In this document: in pieces, positions 23,509 to 34,414 of the stretch
How positions within the stretch are numbered: position 1 is the first letter of the stretch
Layout: every line of letters begins with the position of its first letter
Origin: Liolophura sinensis
Taxonomy: Eukaryota > Mollusca > Polyplacophora > Chitonida > Chitonidae
NCBI RefSeq assembly: GCF_032854445.1
Contig: NC_088306.1
Span: 15,371,386 to 15,435,385, forward strand
Direction of reading: 5' to 3'
DNA length: 64,000 bases
Notes under the pieces: model-generated
Databases searched by the model: none
Seen by the model: only the letters and a program-made list of their open reading frames with translations
Told to the model about the DNA's origin: nothing
Position numbers and translations under genes: made by a program

Positions 23509-26500
23509 ATGAGTTCTGCAAGCAAGGTAAAAATGAACTTGCTGTGTGTGAATAATCGTAGAGTAGTTTTATCATGTTATGTTTAATCGTAGAGATTATG
23601 GAGTGTCCAGTTTTCGTTAGATACTGTATTATCAACGGCCAACATAAAGAATGAATAATTTAATATTCATGCTCTTTGATTTATGCCTTCTGTTATTGTA
23701 TACTATTTGTCCTTGTATTCATGTCCGTTTAAATGATGGTTGGAATTTGAAAATGGAGATGAAATAATCACTGCCCAGCGGATGGCTTTGTGGATAATCG
23801 CGGCTGTTATCTTTTAATATGGGATTAGGTGAAGATCACAGCCTAGGAGTCTTCCAAGTTTAAATATTGGTATTTAAGAGCAGCTCAGTGCAGAGAAACT
23901 CTGGGCAACAAATATCTTTGCGAAATGAACCAGTGAGTTCTCAGGACTTCCGTGTGGGGGCGCTTGCCTATATGCCAGAAGTTGGGGTTAGAACATTGGC
24001 AGCACACGGTCTTCACGCATGAGCATTGGGCGAATGGGGTGTTTTGTAACCCCAACTGCTGGCATATGTGCGAGCACCCCCACGTGGAACTCCTGAGAAC
24101 GCCTACATATCTCATAGGCCCTATACATACATTAACCAGGCAAAACTTCAATAAATTATGTTCACCAACACATTCTCTGTTCCTCTGCCAATTTTTTCCA
24201 CATTCTGTAGCCTTTACGGCCAGTAAATCCAAGATAATTTACAGTTGTGACTTAAACACAAATGCCATGTCTACATCATGACTTAATGAACCTTAATAAA
24301 ATTTTGACAAACAAAGTCTTCTGCAGCTCTTCTCCGTTCATGCTTTCACTCTTACCGGGATTGCTGCCAATCACACACGTTCTAGACATCGCCCCGAGAA
24401 CATCTGAACAAACAAGAGCCTTCCTCGCTTCATCCTCTTGGAATTGTTGGTGGTGATTTGTTACCCTTCAATAATCTGTCTCTGTGCATCAGTGTTTGTC
24501 GGCAGTGTTTGTGTCTCTCCGGATGTTCTTGGGCCACTGTTCTTTTGGAAACGCTTTAATTTTTTCACATAGTTTTGACTTCTTTCTCTGCACCATGCCG
24601 TTAGGCCTATTACAATATCTGCCGCAAATTTTAGACAGAATATTTGGACTATAAAAAACAAGATGGTTACATCACTATGATTTGATCAACTGGCTGTCAG
24701 TTCTGACAGACAGAAAGCCATGTTACTGTGGAGGTGCGAATTTGCAATTACTGAAGGCTATGGAGCAGAATGACAAACCCAAATTAAGTTTGAAATGTAA
24801 AAAAGGGGATATCTTCTGCATCCAGTCCATTCTAATTTGTTAATTACTCCCAGAGTATCAGTGTTTCATGTAAGAAAGAAAAAAAAGGCAAAAAAAAAAC
24901 TTGCATGTTATTTTTTGTTACCATACTTGGTAAGGGGAAGATATGCGCTATTCAGGCATGTACATACTATAATGGATAAAACCATACCTGCCTTGTCCAA
25001 ATTAAGTGGTGGGAGGATGACCCATTGACTTTTCCCACACCCAGTTGGAAGAAAACCAAATACCCTTGTATTGGAAAGTATGGTCGTGATTGCATCCATC
25101 TGTGGTCTTTTCAAAATATCTGGTATGTCATGCTTCTGCTTAACCCTCTCTGAATGGACAACCGCTGCTACGTACACACCCCTTGCCAAGTCAGTATTTA
25201 AAAACATGGCAGCACGTTTCAGCCTGCTCAATGTGACTCTATTTTCGAAACTTTGCTAAGATTTACAGGAGAATGGTGGTATAAAGACAAGTGCCGATAG
25301 AGGCTAAATGTGCGTAAATGTAGCTCTTTGTAAGCATTATACTGGTATAGGGTCCACATAGCTCTCAGGCTAAGGGTTGCCAACAGTCCCTGAGTAACAG
25401 TATATATTAGCCACCCTTAGATGGAGGTTTCGGGCCTTTATTTTGGACTGCTACCACCGTTCAGAAAGCACTCAATGCCATAGATTGGTGCTGCGGCTGT
25501 GAATCCCGTCAACAAAGTATAAAGAGAGATGTTGAAGTAGCCAGCTGAGACTTACACAGTAGATAGTTGACCAAGTCAAACGCTCCAGTGCTGTTATTCG
25601 TTGACCATAGGCCAGGAGGCAGGTGGCAGGTGGCAGAGTGAGATGAGTGTATGAAATCAAACGTGACACACAATAAGCTTCTTTGGTCCCTAACAAGCCG
25701 TATGAAAACCCGCAATTTGACCTACAGTACTTCTGTGGCTCCATATCGTTCTGTTTTTGACGCTAGCATTGTGAGAGTGGGTGATGTCAAGTGGAGCTAA
25801 TAGCATTTACTGTTGGATCAGTACACCTGGTCCATTTTTTTCTCAATCCATATAAACTATAAAAAAAATTAAAAAAAAACGCAGAGAAAGTTCGATATGA
25901 ATCCAGAGCCAACTTGTGGGCAATTATTTTCTAGGTGAATGCACTGATATATTAATTTAATGAACACATTCTTTCAATTTATTTCAGGTAGGAGAAATTT
26001 TCACTGCGGCTGGTTCAGCATTCAGCAAACTGGGAGAACTAACCATGCAGCTGCATCCGTCAGCTGAACCGACCCCTTCAAGGTGTGCATGTTGTATAGC
26101 CTATCTGGGTGACAGACTAGGGGCTCGTAGAAGTTTGGATATGGTGGTATTTGGTCCCTCAATTAAATGTAAAGGCGAATTTTCGGGTGATATTTATTCA
26201 GTTGGAGTGGTTTTTGAAAGAAATGTTCAAAATGTACATAGCCTGAATTTGAACATCTTTAAAGTTCTGCGAATCTCTTGAGTTATCTCCCTTGTATGCT
26301 AATGTTTACAGCCAGCTGTGTTGATTAAACTGTAATAAGAGGGTAATTGTTTGGAAGCGAAGGGATGTATGGAATTAATGATGACAAACAGGAAGCATCT
26401 TTGGTCTCTGCCATTATTCTCACAAATAATTCTAACCTACCTATGTGACTCCAGATTGTTCTGTTTTTGACAGTAGTGTAGCGCAAGTGACTTTGACCAC

Positions 26501-29500
26501 ACATTCCCTCACTCTGACTTCGGGTGGCGCTACCAGCTTCAGCCCGTTTCAATGCAGACAGACTTCGCACTCAGTTGCAATTTCATCTCTAGGTTTTGTT
26601 TTTGATTATCTGAAGTTTAATAATGACAGAAGCAAAAATAATAGCCTTCTCTATTAGACATGAACATTGACGCGAGACTTACAATAAAAGTATTTTTTTT
26701 TATGTTCAAGGACAGAATATGGAATGGGACAAGACCAAGCCGTTGAAATCCAGTAGATCTCACGGTTTAAGCGGCAATAAGAAAACACAACGCGGTGATG
26801 TTACTTGCAATTTATTAGATGTTACTGGTTTAGAATTACTCAAAATGCTTTATTGTCATCACATTTAACTTACAATAACATCAGAACAATGCAAAGGGAA
26901 CAGGCCTAGGGGATGCTTAGTCCACCAGAAGAATCATGGTTTATGCAGGAATACAACATATATAGTAATGAAGACATACAGCATAGACAGAAAAAACAGC
27001 AGCAACGACAGTGTGATAGCTGGCAGATGTCAATTTACCTGTCAGGGTTTTATTCTTACTGTTAATGTAAATGCTTTAATAGTAGTAAATTGTCTCAAAA
27101 TGATTTTGTTGTGTATGTTGTTTTTTTCAGCAGTGGCAAGTGGACAGACACAGAGATAGAGATGTTGAGAACATCTGTGAAGCGATTTGGAGAAGATCTG
27201 AACAAGATCAGTGAAATCATTAAGACCAGAACCATGTGAGCATTATCTCAACCAGTATGGTAGCACTATACTGCAGTTTTATGCAGTTTGAAAACGTCAG
27301 TGAGTTTCGATTTGAAATCAGATCTGCAGGATGAGTAATGGGCTCCCACTTGAATTCGCAAATTTTGGCAAATTTAGAGAAAATGATTGAATTGGTGATA
27401 AAATTTGCAAAATGTGAATGTGTTTGAAGACAAATCTAATTACCAAAGAAAATGTACCGGTGTGATATAAAAAATAACTGGCAATGTTTTCCTGGTGCTT
27501 TTCAGAGCCAGCATGTTGGGGCCTCCGTGGCTCAGTTGGTTAGCGCGCTACAGTGTAATGACCCAGGATCCTCGCACCAATGCGGTCGCTGTGAGTTCAA
27601 GTCCAATCCATGCTGGCTTTCACTCCGGTCGTATGTGGAAAGGTCTGCCAATAACCTACGGATTGTCATGGCCTTCCCCCGGGATCTGCCGGTTTCCTCT
27701 CACCATAATGCTGGCCGCCGTCGTATAAGTGAAATATTGAGTACGGCGTAAAACACCAATCAAATAAATAAATAAAACCATTATGTTGATTTGAGAAGGG
27801 GAGGGTTTACTGGCTGACCCTCCAAAAAAGGGCCAGAGTGTAAAGTTTTTATTGGGATTTTGATGGAATGGGGAATGTGTAAAATTCCCTCCCATTTACA
27901 ATGAGGCGATCTGAAGATTTATCAGAATAGGTGTTACCAAGGTAACGTGGAGACAGGGTAAGGTAGGTTCACACCTTCTTGAGAAACTTCAGATTTTGCT
28001 CTGCGCATTCAATTCCCATGCTTTAATATACATCTAGGTTGAATGCAGAAGTTATAGTCTATGAAGCAATGAAAACTGATAACGCTACCAATTCTGAATT
28101 ATCTCCCCTTATCCCCTCTTGAAAATCCATGTTAACATTTTAATGTACAATAAAACCTCCTGTTTGCGTTGAGACAGCAATCCTTAAACTTGCATGGGGC
28201 CTCCATAGCAGGCCCCATGGTTAGCATGCCAGCGAGGCACGATGACCTAGAAGCCTCTTACCGATGCCGTCACTGTGAGTTCAAGTCCAACTCATGCTGG
28301 TCATATGTGGGAAGATCTGCCAGCAACCTGTGAATGGCCGTGGCCTTACCTGGGCTCAGCTTCTTTCCCTAACCATAATGCTGACCATTGGCGAAAAGTG
28401 AAATATTCTTGATTACAGCGCAAAACACCGATCAAATTAATAAACAAATAAAATTAGCTTAGCCATCTGGTTTTCTCATAAAAGTAGTCCTTGTGAAGTA
28501 GACCACAGGAATCCCTACCCTATAAAGTGTGTGAATTCTTGTGAAGCCTATTACAATAAACATGCGGTCGCTGTGAGTTCAAATCCAGCTCATGCTGGCT
28601 TACTCTCCAGCCATATGTGGGAAGGTCTGTCAACAACCAGGGTCATGGGTTTTCTCTGGGCTCTGCCTGGTTTCCTTTAACCTTAATGCTGGCCACCATC
28701 GTATAAGTGAAATATTCTTGAGTACGGCGTAAAACAACAATCAAATAAACCAATAAATATTACAACATGCCTAAGAATGGAAGTAAGCAGTACTGGAGGG
28801 GTCACTGATATCTTTTTACCAGGCTTGCATGCCACCTGGAAAGTCCTTAATAATCACTTACTTTACTTTGTCATATTTTGTAAGTCCCGAAATATGCTTA
28901 AAATTTGAATCAAATTCCTGAAATAGTGTTTATTTAATTTTGGTAATATCAACTCCATATTGAGGCTACAGAAGGTAAGTACACAAAGTAAGTTTTAGAG
29001 AATTATTAAACTAACGATAGTTAAAACTTCAGTGACGGCTGTCTGCCATTATTGGTCAACAGTACAAGAAAGTGTCTGATAGGGCGGGGGAGTTTAGCGT
29101 GTAGACAAGGATTTGCGTCAATAACGTTGTACATGTGGAATGCTGTAAAGAGGTCTTTCTTATTATATCAACCAGAAATTTGTTGTATTCACTGATGTGA
29201 CTCCATGTGTATGTAGAACACAGTTTTATGCAGTTTTGAAAAAGTCAGTGAGTTTCGATATGAAATCAGATCTGCAGAATGATTAAAGGGCTTCCACTTG
29301 AATTTGCAAATTTTGGCAAATTTAGAGAAAATGATTGAATTGGTGATAAAATTTTCAAAATGTGAATGTGTTTGGAGACAAATCTAATTACCAAAGAAAA
29401 TGTACTTGATATGTTTGATATAAATAATAACTGGCAAAGTGTTCCTAGTGCTTTTCAGGCATGAGTGTTTTCCGTTTCGTAGCGCATTTCCACTATTTTT

Positions 29501-32500
29501 CCGGTGAAAACAACCCATTTACTTTCATTTCGAATGGCCTCATGACGGTGAAACCATAACTCAGTGATGTGACAATTTGACTTGACAGAAATCTACAAAG
29601 GTGGTCCAACATTCTTGAGATGATACTTGAAAAATCGTTGAGGGGAACTAACAGACTAATCATTATTTTTTTTTTTTTTGACTCTGAATTAGCTTCGATA
29701 AGCCCTCACAGGCTTAGCAATCTAACGGGTTCTGGGGAAAGCAGGCTGATCCTTTAGATTATGTATTCAATTTCAGCAGCTGCTGATTTCTGATGCAGGT
29801 TTAGATCAGTGGGTTTGTCAAGCACCAACATGTAGTGAAATGCAACATTTGGGTCTTTACCCTAATTCCTCAAACTTTCGCATGTGAAAGAGCAACTTTC
29901 AGTGCAATTTATACACATTTATAATTAGAGTTTGGAGCCAGTGTTATTGCTTTGGAAAAAGCATAATCTTTATCAGTGTACACAAACTAATGCCTTCTAA
30001 CTATGCTTGAATTAAATACCTTTGCAAACTTGCGAAAAGGTTGAAGAATTCCATTAGATGTCTCCACCAGCAGTCCTGACTGTTGTCATTGCAGTAAAAT
30101 ATTTTTGAGATAGTACACAGCTGTGTTGAAATAAATGAACAAATTCAAGGTCCCACAAGTATGAAAGGCCATTTAAGGGCCATGGACATTCTTCTTTGAT
30201 TTTATATCACAAGGCACCAAACAGGACACCAACATGCTCATGGGTACTCTCCTCCTTCCGTCGTCTACCTCTGCTGAAAGACTTCACAAATCTGACACAG
30301 ATGGCTTGTTAACATAATCCAGAATGACTGAAGTAAAGCAGGAACAGGTTGCTGTAAAGATACAGTGACTGAACATAGCAGGAAAGATTGGAGAGTATGG
30401 GCCAGTTTTCGCCAAATTTGTTGGTAGGGATTAGATTTTAAGCAGGGAGACAATCTATGGTCCACTTGCGGTATCAGTGAAACCAGGTACTGCTAAAGTA
30501 GTTTTTATTTCCTTGGAGACTCTGTAGCCGCCATACCACCGTGTAAATTATTTGTATATGAATGAAGACACCGCCACATTGACCAATGAAAACTTTGATT
30601 TGTTAGCCGAGGTCTTTTGCTTGTTCATTGGCTAACATGGATTTCATCACTTTTCACTTGCATCAGAGAAACTAGGTGTCTTTGAACAGATCATGCAATC
30701 AATAAATTTGAATGGTCTGTTGTGGACATCAGAAATTGTTCAATTTTTCACCCAAAAAAATTCTTGGAATCAATCAGTGAAGATGTGCCACTCGTAAAAT
30801 GCTATTAAACTTTAGGTAAAATCTGATAATCAGAATTGTTGTATTTTTTTTGCAGCTCACAAATCAAGGCTCAGTTAAAAAGGAAAGCGTATGACGATGC
30901 AGGTATACCCCAGCCGCCCACTGACAAAGGTACACCAAAAAAGGTTATTGTGACGACGACAAACAAGACAGTGACAACAAACGCAGATCAGCCTCCGGCA
31001 AAGAAACAAAAGACTTCAGGTGAGATATCCAAACTGTTCAGGTGAGATATCCGAACTATTCAGGTGAGATATCTGAACTATTCAGGTGTTGACACACTGC
31101 ATGGTTTTTGTCGTCCTTACACATGTAATTGCCACAGGATACAATTATTGTAGCCAGAACTCATTTGAGGTCTTGTAAACCTTGAAAAGCCAGGAAATTG
31201 AATGTAAATGTGGGTTTACTGGACCTTGAAATCTTGGAACATAAAGGGGTTTTGTGTTTAGGCCTGGAAAAGCCTTCAGACTGAGACAGGTAGAAAAGTT
31301 TTTTAAAACTGCATTGTCTCAGAGACGGGTAGATTTTTTTTTTGTACCTTTCACCTGCAGGTATTTACCTGTCCCGATCTGTCTGACTTTTAGAAAGTCA
31401 AGTCATTGTCGCGTTTTACAAACATATAATTTCAGTTTGGCAAAATTATCTTCTGTCAGCTTCACCACCTTGGATAAGCAGTATCCGTCTACCGTGTTTC
31501 AAGAATATTTGGTTTCAGTAAGATTTTCCTTTTTATTCAATATTCTGTCTGGACCAGAACTTCTGCACAGTTGATCATCAAATCGAACTTAGTTGCGGAT
31601 GTTCAGTCTGTACTTGTGTACGCATGTGATTCCCTTTCAGGGGTAACAACCAAGGAAAAGCATCCAGTCTGTGTGCGTTCAGATTTATATGTGCGTGTCT
31701 TGAGTTGTTCCCCTTTACACCTGCGATGCCACATGTAGTCCTCTGGCGAGAAAAGTTAGCATTGGGGTCCTAAAGCTATACACTTTTAGGCAGTAGGAAG
31801 AGGCCAGGACAATATATGTTAACTCCACATTTTATTATTTATTTATTTGACTGGTGTTTCACGCTGTACTCAAGAAGATTCAATTTATATGATGGGGTCA
31901 ACAACGCTCACCGACTGCAAATGGAAATGCAATGGTGGGAGATCCCTAAGCTGTGTGTGACACTGCATTTTTGATTGATTCACAACTGTGCGTTGACTGT
32001 TCTCTAGTTCATGTTGAATGGCACTGGTTGACGTTGTTCATTCGGTCATAGCTATGGACCTTTGTAAAAAAAAGTGGTAGGAAAAGCATAAACTAAATTA
32101 GGAAAATAAATTCCTGCAGATTTGTAATCGTGACATCAGTGAGCACCAGATAGTGAGTTTGTTTAATGATTTTAAGCAGTTTTAAAAATTGAAAAAAATT
32201 CATTGGTCAGTTTAGGCTTTATTTTCATTCCAGACTAAAAGCTTTTTACAATTTAGATAGGGCAATCCACCTTAAAACTGCAGACGAAAAGTTTATCTCG
32301 ATAGGTTTAACCATTTAGAGGGAAGAAAATTTTTTAGGTTATCAATGAAATTCAAAATGGCCACTAAATCATGTGGATTGGTATGTTCCCCAGTAAGGCT
32401 GCAAAGTTTGGTTTTTCTGTGTTTACCAGTTTTTGAGATATTGCAATTTTACAAGTTGACTGGGAATAATAATAACTAGACCTGCAAAGCAGTTTTGGCT

Positions 32501-33848
32501 GGGGTCCACGTCGTTTATTGTTGTGAATATCATTGTCCACTGTCGAATGGGGGACGACTTAACTATATGTAAACGAAAAACGGCTTGGGGAAGTTCTGGA
32601 CAGTGCTGCAGAAAGGAGCAAGTCAGCGTACTATACATTAGTCCAGATGCTGTCTAACTCCATGTTAGAGCAATATGATTAACATCTATTCCGAAAAAAA
32701 AAAAAAAACGTGTTGTCATTTAGCGCATCTAGCGAGAAAACTATTGATCATAGCTCAAATCCGTTGGCATACTCCAGAAAGAGAATGTCTTGGGCTACAA
32801 TTTGGTGCAAGTTTCACATTTCTGGGGTTACAGGGCGTTGAAATTACGTAACTAAATTTAGTTTTTTGACTATGTCTCAAAAAGTTACAAAGATATGCAA
32901 AAAATAAAGGCAGATTCGGAATCAGCGGCTGTATACACTAGAATACACATTAAAAAGTTGAAATTTCCAAACTTTTTGCGATGTCACAACTTCGACCAAT
33001 GGCAAGCTTCCAAAGTTTTCACCGGAAGTGATTTTCTCAAACTTATTGTCAAACTACCAACAGTCTAGCTGCATATCAAATTTCAAAACAATCGGTTCAG
33101 TGGTTCTTGACAAGAAGATGTTTAAACCATTTTATGTAAATTCCAATATGGCCGCCAAACCGCGTGACATAACAACAATCGAGTTCCGTAGTGCACAACT
33201 TCAGACATCAGGTAATAATGCTGCAAAATTTCAAAGCAATCAGTGAAAAACTGTAGCCTGTATCTAGCTGACAAAATTGAAAAATAATAATAATAATCCG
33301 AATGAAAACAATAGGGGTCCCGCAGGACTACCTGTGTGGACCCCTAATAGTCTGAACGATTTCCAGAGGTGTCATGCTAGGATACTAACGTGGACCCCTG
33401 ATAATTATACGAATAATTTCAAGAGGTCTCCCACTAGGATACTAGTGTGGACCCCTAATAATAATACGAATGATTTCAAGAGGTTTCCTTCTAGGATACT
33501 AGCAAGGACCCCTGTTAATCCGAATGATTTCAAGAGGTTTCCTGCTAGGATACTAGCATGGAGCCCTAACAAGGATTAGTGTGATTATGTGTGTAATATA
33601 GAAAATTACACCAAAAAATTGCTTAAAAATTTTCATGTTTGAGGCATATTTTACGTTTGAAAATTGGCAGCAGGGCCAGCTTCTCACACCAGTGGCTTTT
33701 GGCCACTCTGTTTAAGGCATTCTGTTTCTGTACACTTTCAGAAGTCACATTAAGCGCCCTGAATGCCCCAGAGAGCGATGTTGACATCGAGGGCCTTGGT
33801 GAAACGTCAGCCTCAAAAAAGCTAGAGTTCGATTCAGGTGAGGAATAA
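23509..33848 (+). CDS. BAP18: BAP18 chromatin complexes subunit (C17orf49-like), SANT domain, 5 exons
   Basis: Exons: 23509-23526, 25988-26082, 27131-27235, 30856-31019, 33742-33848. Phases join exactly, giving 162 residues (human BAP18 is about 172). Recognised stretches are VGEIFTAAGSAFSKLGELTM with QLHPSAEPTP (residues 7-36), the SANT/Myb-like segment KWTDTEIEMLRTSVKRFGED (41-60) continuing to QIKAQLKRKAYDDAGIPQP, a basic PPAKKQKT (119-126), and the family C terminus VDIEGLGET (141-149) with KKLEFD. Family knowledge: BAP18 is a nuclear subunit of MLL/SET1-type and NURF complexes that helps recognise H3K4-methylated chromatin. Exon 1 codes only six residues, with start context ccacaATGa. 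Exon 3 has a tandem NAG acceptor, exon 4 is followed by repeated donor sites, and the last exon has a donor-like GTGAGG just before its stop, so alternative C termini are possible. Confidence 0.95.
23937..24100. mobile_element. 164-bp palindromic MITE in BAP18 intron 1
   Basis: Two arms of about 54 bases are inverted copies. The left begins gttctcaggacttccgtgtg, and the right, read in reverse, begins gttctcaggagttccacgtg. Both include atatgccag and agttggggtta. A roughly 56-base centre separates them. The open frames on both strands here simply reflect the palindrome. Confidence 0.8.
24908..25231 (-). pseudogene. RecQ-like helicase fragment in BAP18 intron 1
   Basis: The minus-strand frame contains RPQMDAITTIL, then FGFLPTGCGKSQWVILPPL. 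This matches the order of a RecQ-type helicase Q-motif region followed by the Walker A nucleotide-binding loop (PTGxGKS) and the following hydrophobic stretch. Only about 100 residues are present. The DEAH box, motif III and the second RecA domain are absent. It lies antisense in an intron without matching exons nearby, so it is best read as a decayed copy, possibly carried by a mobile element. Which element is unknown. Confidence 0.6.
25665..26545. repeat. Pair of related dispersed repeats flanking BAP18 exon 2
   Basis: 25665-25800 and 26390-26545 share the order gcttctttggtc / gcatctttggtc, ctgtggctcca / atgtgactcca, and cgttctgtttttgac / ttgttctgtttttgac. They are diverged copies in direct orientation in introns 1 and 2. 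The small frames over them are not convincing genes. Confidence 0.5.
27281..27508. repeat. Intron 3 direct duplication, copy 1
   Basis: This copy and 29228-29459 share about 225 bases at high identity (for example ttagagaaaatgattgaatt and caaatctaattaccaaagaa), ending in gtgcttttcag. Copy 1 starts 45 bases after exon 3. SINEs lie between the copies. Confidence 0.9.
27519..27777 (+). repeat. Full-length SINE, sense
   Basis: It has an intact A box (tggctcagttgg), B box (gagttcaagtcc), full body, and a tail with several AATAAA. It lies just downstream of duplication copy 1. The two open frames over it are repeat-derived. Confidence 0.9.
28195..28452 (+). repeat. Old full-length SINE, sense
   Basis: It has the same layout as the other copies but many substitutions: gcctccatagcaggcc replaces the A-box area, while gtgagttcaagtccaactca retains the B box. 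Confidence 0.8.
28562..28757 (+). repeat. 5'-truncated SINE, sense
   Basis: It starts at the B-box region (atgcggtcgctgtgagttc) and runs to the AAT-rich tail. The A box is missing. Confidence 0.85.
29228..29459. repeat. Intron 3 direct duplication, copy 2
   Basis: Partner of 27281-27508, offset by about 1.95 kb. The two differ by scattered substitutions and short indels, so the duplication is not recent. Confidence 0.9.
31020..31087 (+). promoter_or_regulatory. Tandemly repeated 5' splice sites after BAP18 exon 4
   Basis: The exon 4 donor begins a 22-bp unit repeated three times: gtgagatatcc(a/g)aact then (g/a)ttcag, with the third copy reading tctg. Each boundary regenerates CAG|GTGAGA. 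Donors therefore start at 31020, 31042 and 31064, with a weaker CAG|GTGTTG at 31086. The first keeps the BAP18 frame. Confidence 0.8.
31831..31896 (-). repeat. SINE tail fragment, antisense
   Basis: Only the (TTTA) tail, ggtgttt(c)acgctgtactc and the ttcaatttatatgatg stretch of the main SINE family remain. It lies in BAP18 intron 4. Confidence 0.7.
32423..33270. repeat. Probable dispersed repeat of unknown class in BAP18 intron 4
   Basis: The stretch contains two related blocks with acaaaatttcaaa/caaagtttgg and aatatggccgccaaa/aaaatggccactaaa phrases, and a ctagacctgcaaagca stretch. It resembles anonymous invertebrate repeats. No coding domain was seen and boundaries are uncertain. Confidence 0.35.
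33300..33580. repeat. About 57-bp tandem array, four to five copies
   Basis: Units contain ggacccctaataat, gaatgatttcaagaggt and ctaggatactag. It is bounded on the left by gggtcccgcaggactacct. A plus-strand frame (33277-33579) stays open across it with a DFKRFPARIL repeat, but it has no start context or family match. It lies about 160 bases upstream of BAP18 exon 5. Confidence 0.8.
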
Positions 33849-33901
33849 AGGATTGTTAACAGGTATACATTTACTGTTCTTTGTTGTCTGTTTAAATGTT
33901 T

Positions 33902-34414
33902 GTGACAGGTACTGATATTGCTTACCTGTACACAAGCCTGAAAATAGGCATCTCAGTAGTCCTTGGCCTGAATCTTTGTGACAGGTACTGATATTCGCTT
34001 ACCGGCACACAAGCCTCAAAATAGGAGTCTTAGTAGACTTGGTCTGAATCATTGAGATAGGCATTGAAGTATTCTATTTTCTGTATACAAGCCTGAAAAT
34101 CGGTGTCACAAGCCTTTGTTGGAATCATTGAAATGGCTACCAGTATTCACTTACCTGTCATGCCTGTACATAAGACTGAAAATATGTGTCTCACAAGCCT
34201 TTGTCGGAATTATTGAGATGTGTAAAAGTATTCACTTATCTGTACACAAGCTTAAAAATAGGTGTCTCCGTAGTCTTTGTCTGAATCGTTGAGACAGATA
34301 TTCACTCACCTGTACAGAAGTTTGAAAATGTGGGTCTCAGTAGCCTGTGCTGAAATCCTTGAGGCAGATATTCACTTTCTTGTACACAAGTTTGAAAGCA
34401 GGTGTTTGACATTT
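33902..34414. repeat. About 75-bp tandem array, seven diverged copies, downstream of the BAP18 stop
   Basis: Units share ttcacttacctgtacacaag, then ctgaaaataggtgtctcagt and tttgtctgaatcattgaga. The copies vary widely in sequence and length. The array begins 53 bases after the BAP18 stop, so it may lie in that gene's 3' UTR if the AATAAA at the stop is not used. Confidence 0.8.

Noticed and set aside
27530-27605. tRNA gene at SINE heads
   Set aside because: A and B boxes are present but the sequence continues into a repeat body. No cloverleaf with acceptor-stem pairing was found, and the same head recurs many times.
32423-32638. Minus-strand ORF in BAP18 intron 4
   Set aside because: It lies in an anonymous repeat and shows no domain or splice context.
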